A stretch of 64,000 bases of DNA from Micromonospora craniellae (GTDB taxonomy: Bacteria > Actinomycetota > Actinomycetes > Mycobacteriales > Micromonosporaceae). Below are positions 62,021-64,000 of this stretch, piece by piece. The DNA is taken from NCBI RefSeq assembly GCF_014764405.1, contig NZ_CP061725.1:4898001-4962000 (forward strand), given 5' to 3'. The notes beneath the pieces were generated by a model, which was given only the letters and a program-made list of their open reading frames with translations, had not been told where the DNA came from and made no database searches. The position numbers were made by a program, and so were the translations under genes. Positions within the stretch are counted from its first letter, which is position 1. Each line of letters opens with the position of its first letter.

Positions 62021-64000
62021 GTGAATATCGAGGCCGAGACCGCAACCGGCGAGGGCAAGGTGTCGGCCGGCTTTCCGCCGGGGTCGCAGGTACTCGTTCG
62101 TGACGAGCAGTGGCTGATACGCAAGAGCACGTTCACCAGGCGCGACAGGTGGATGATCGAGGTCACTGGGGTGTCGCCGTTCGTCCGCGGCGAGGAAGCC
62201 ATCTTCTATCAGAGCCTCGACGACATCCGAATCCTCGATCCGCGCGAGACCAAGCTGGTGGCGGACGACTCGGCGAACCACCGGCGGGCCCGGCTGTTCC
62301 TGGAGGCGGTATTCCGCAAGACTGCGCTGCCGCAGACCGAGCACGGGCTCGCGCTCGCAGACGGGTTCCTGATGCATCCGCAGGTGCACCAACTGCGGCC
62401 GGCTGAGCTGGCGCTGTCGATGAAGAACCCGCAGCCTCGGATCCTGATCGCGGACGTGGTGGGCCTGGGCAAGACCCTGGAGATCGGGATCTTGCTGGCT
62501 GAACTGATCCGACGCGGTCGCGGCGAGCGGATCCTCGTGGTGACGCCGCAGCACATCCTGGAGCAGTTCCAGCGGGAGATGTGGACGCGGTTTGCCATCC
62601 CGCTTGTCCGATTGGACTCGACCGGCATCCAGCGGGTGCAGCGGGAGATTCCGGCGGGACGTAACCCGTTCGCGTACTTCAAGCGGGCGATCATCTCGGT
62701 GGACACGCTGAAGAGCGCCGTCTACGCCCATCATCTGGAGCAGACTGACTGGGACGCCGTCGTCATCGACGAGTCGCACAACCTGGTCAACCGGGGCACC
62801 CAGAACAACGAGCTGGCCCGGTTGCTCGCTCGCAAGACCGACGCGCTGATCCTCGCGTCAGCCACGCCGCACAACGGCCGGGCGGAGTCGTTCGCCGAGC
62901 TCATTCACATGCTGGACGAGGCCGCGATCGCCGATCCGAGCAACTACGATGTCGACCAGCTTGAGCATCTCTACATTCGCCGGACGAAGACCTCGCCTGA
63001 GGTACGCGACTCGCTGACCGGTTCCTGGCCGGATCGCGGGCCGTCGACGCCAGTGCACGTTCAGGCCAGCGCGGCAGAGACCGCAGTCTTTGCGGAACTG
63101 ATCGAACGATGGATCCCGGCCGAGGGCGGTACTTCGGTCAGCACCCATCAGCTGGTGCCGTATCAGCTTCTCAAGTCGTTCCTCTCCTCGCACCGGGCGT
63201 TGCGAGCGACGATCCGGACGCGGTTGAAGACGATCGGCACGTCCTTGGCCGAGAAGCCGGGCGATCAGGCGCGGCTTGCGGAGCGGGCAGCGCTCCTGAC
63301 GCTGCAGGAACTGACTGCGCACATCCAGGACGACGACGCGTCGAAGTTGACGGCCCTGGTGGCGCAGTTGCGTGAACTCGGCGTCGGACCGGGGTCGGAC
63401 ACCCGGGTCGTGGTCTTCTCGGAACGCATCCCGACGCTCACGTGGCTGGCCGAGACCGTTCCCGCCGTGCTCGGCTTCCCAGCTACCGCCGAGGTTGCCG
63501 ATCGCAAACCCTGGTCGGCTTTCGGTGGCGCCGTACAGGTCATGCACGGCGAATCGACCTCGGACGAGGAGCAACAGCGCATCGTCGAAGCGTTCGGACT
63601 GCGTGACGCCCCGGTCCGGTTGCTGTTCACCGGAGACATCGCCTCCGAGGGCGTCAACCTCCACCAGCAGTGCCACATCCTGATCCACTACGACCTGCCG
63701 TGGTCACTGATCCGCATCGAGCAGCGCAACGGCCGCATCGACCGGTACGGGCAGAAACACTCACCGCAGTTCCGGGCCCTGGTGCTCACCAGCGACCTGC
63801 CGTGGCGCACCGATCCGGAGTCTGGCGCGCCACGCACCCTGGACGACCGGCTGGTCGGCGAGAAGCTGCTGGCAAGGGAAGCCGAAGCCCACAAGATCGA
63901 GGGCTCTGCGGAGGCGGTGACCGGCCTGTACCGGGCGTCGGAGGAAGAGGATCGCCTGATCAGGGACCTGGTCGCTGGCCGTACCGTCGAGCAGTCGATC
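62021..64000 (+). CDS. SNF2-type helicase, partial (runs off the window)
   Basis: The first 660 codons are present and the gene continues past the edge. Motifs: IADVVGLGKTLEIGILLAELIRRG (Walker A, about 144-152), WDAVVIDESHNLV (DESH), LILASATPHNG (motif III), VVVFSERIPTLTWLAE, LLFTGDIASEGVNLHQQCHILIHYDLPWSLIRIEQRNGRIDRYGQ (motifs V and VI). The organisation resembles RapA/DrmD-like SNF2 proteins of defence systems such as DISARM. GTG start with GAGGAGCGGGG upstream. The partner genes, if any, lie beyond the window. Confidence 0.88.
   Translation, partial: MNIEAETATGEGKVSAGFPPGSQVLVRDEQWLIRKSTFTRRDRWMIEVTGVSPFVRGEEAIFYQSLDDIRILDPRETKLVADDSANHRRARLFLEAVFRKTALPQTEHGLALADGFLMHPQVHQLRPAELALSMKNPQPRILIADVVGLGKTLEIGILLAELIRRGRGERILVVTPQHILEQFQREMWTRFAIPLVRLDSTGIQRVQREIPAGRNPFAYFKRAIISVDTLKSAVYAHHLEQTDWDAVVIDESHNLVNRGTQNNELARLLARKTDALILASATPHNGRAESFAELIHMLDEAAIADPSNYDVDQLEHLYIRRTKTSPEVRDSLTGSWPDRGPSTPVHVQASAAETAVFAELIERWIPAEGGTSVSTHQLVPYQLLKSFLSSHRALRATIRTRLKTIGTSLAEKPGDQARLAERAALLTLQELTAHIQDDDASKLTALVAQLRELGVGPGSDTRVVVFSERIPTLTWLAETVPAVLGFPATAEVADRKPWSAFGGAVQVMHGESTSDEEQQRIVEAFGLRDAPVRLLFTGDIASEGVNLHQQCHILIHYDLPWSLIRIEQRNGRIDRYGQKHSPQFRALVLTSDLPWRTDPESGAPRTLDDRLVGEKLLAREAEAHKIEGSAEAVTGLYRASEEEDRLIRDLVAGRTVEQSI

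Noticed and set aside
1..64000. CRISPR array
   Set aside because: No regularly spaced short direct repeats with unique spacers were seen; the repeats present are IS copies and the five-unit TGACAGA cluster.

Overview
The window is high-GC DNA with actinomycete gene style: GTG starts, ATGA/GTGA start-stop overlaps, a conservon-type histidine kinase with a roadblock protein, a replication-relaxation protein and a DUF2637 protein. The gene families fit Micromonosporaceae best, though no 16S gene is present to prove it.

Region 1 (1-12.9 kb) looks like chromosomal backbone. On the minus strand there is a tightly coupled operon of TRAP permease, TAXI binding protein, NIT-domain histidine kinase, roadblock protein and a secreted protein cut by the window edge. 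A YihY/BrkB membrane protein, a truncated ROK-type regulator, a xylose-isomerase-like TIM-barrel enzyme, a decayed ROK gene, a YtxH-like protein, tRNA-Asn, two decayed genes and tRNA-Met(CAT) follow.

Region 2 (12.9-29.5 kb) is the remnant of an integrative element at tRNA-Met. Its serine integrase overlaps the tRNA and is split by a nested insertion. It also carries a replication-relaxation protein, a DUF2637 protein, a cluster of TGACAGA-type repeats and a 526-residue protein of unknown function.

Region 3 (29.5-38.9 kb) is one helicase gene of the DEAH type with a probable nuclease-like C-terminus, interrupted by four insertion sequences (ISAs1, two IS66, IS4). Each IS has an exact target duplication. 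Removing them restores one uninterrupted 1,055-codon frame.

Three copies of an unusual 2.93-kb unit (at 14.0, 23.2 and 39.2 kb) consist of a 990-bp IS5-type element with a 1,932-nt group II intron at its right tip. In all three copies the whole unit, not the IS alone, is flanked by a 3-bp ANT duplication.

Region 4 (42.2-60.1 kb) is the best candidate for an undescribed system. A GNAT acetyltransferase and a 1,035-residue HTH/NTPase/HEAT protein ending in an OMPDC/HPS-like TIM barrel that lacks the usual catalytic lysine are divergent from a plus-strand operon. That operon holds a 30-codon ORF, an acetamidase/formamidase, two methyltransferases, a GPP34 protein, an HprK-like kinase, a small P-loop kinase, a NUDIX-nucleotidyltransferase fusion and a thymidylate-kinase-like protein. 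The NUDIX gene is split by an IS5 element that contains a sense-oriented group II intron and a tandem pair of IS110-type elements.

Region 5 (60.1-64 kb) holds a remnant of a type I restriction HsdR gene, then a Ser/Thr kinase and a SNF2-type helicase running off the edge, possibly a defence locus.
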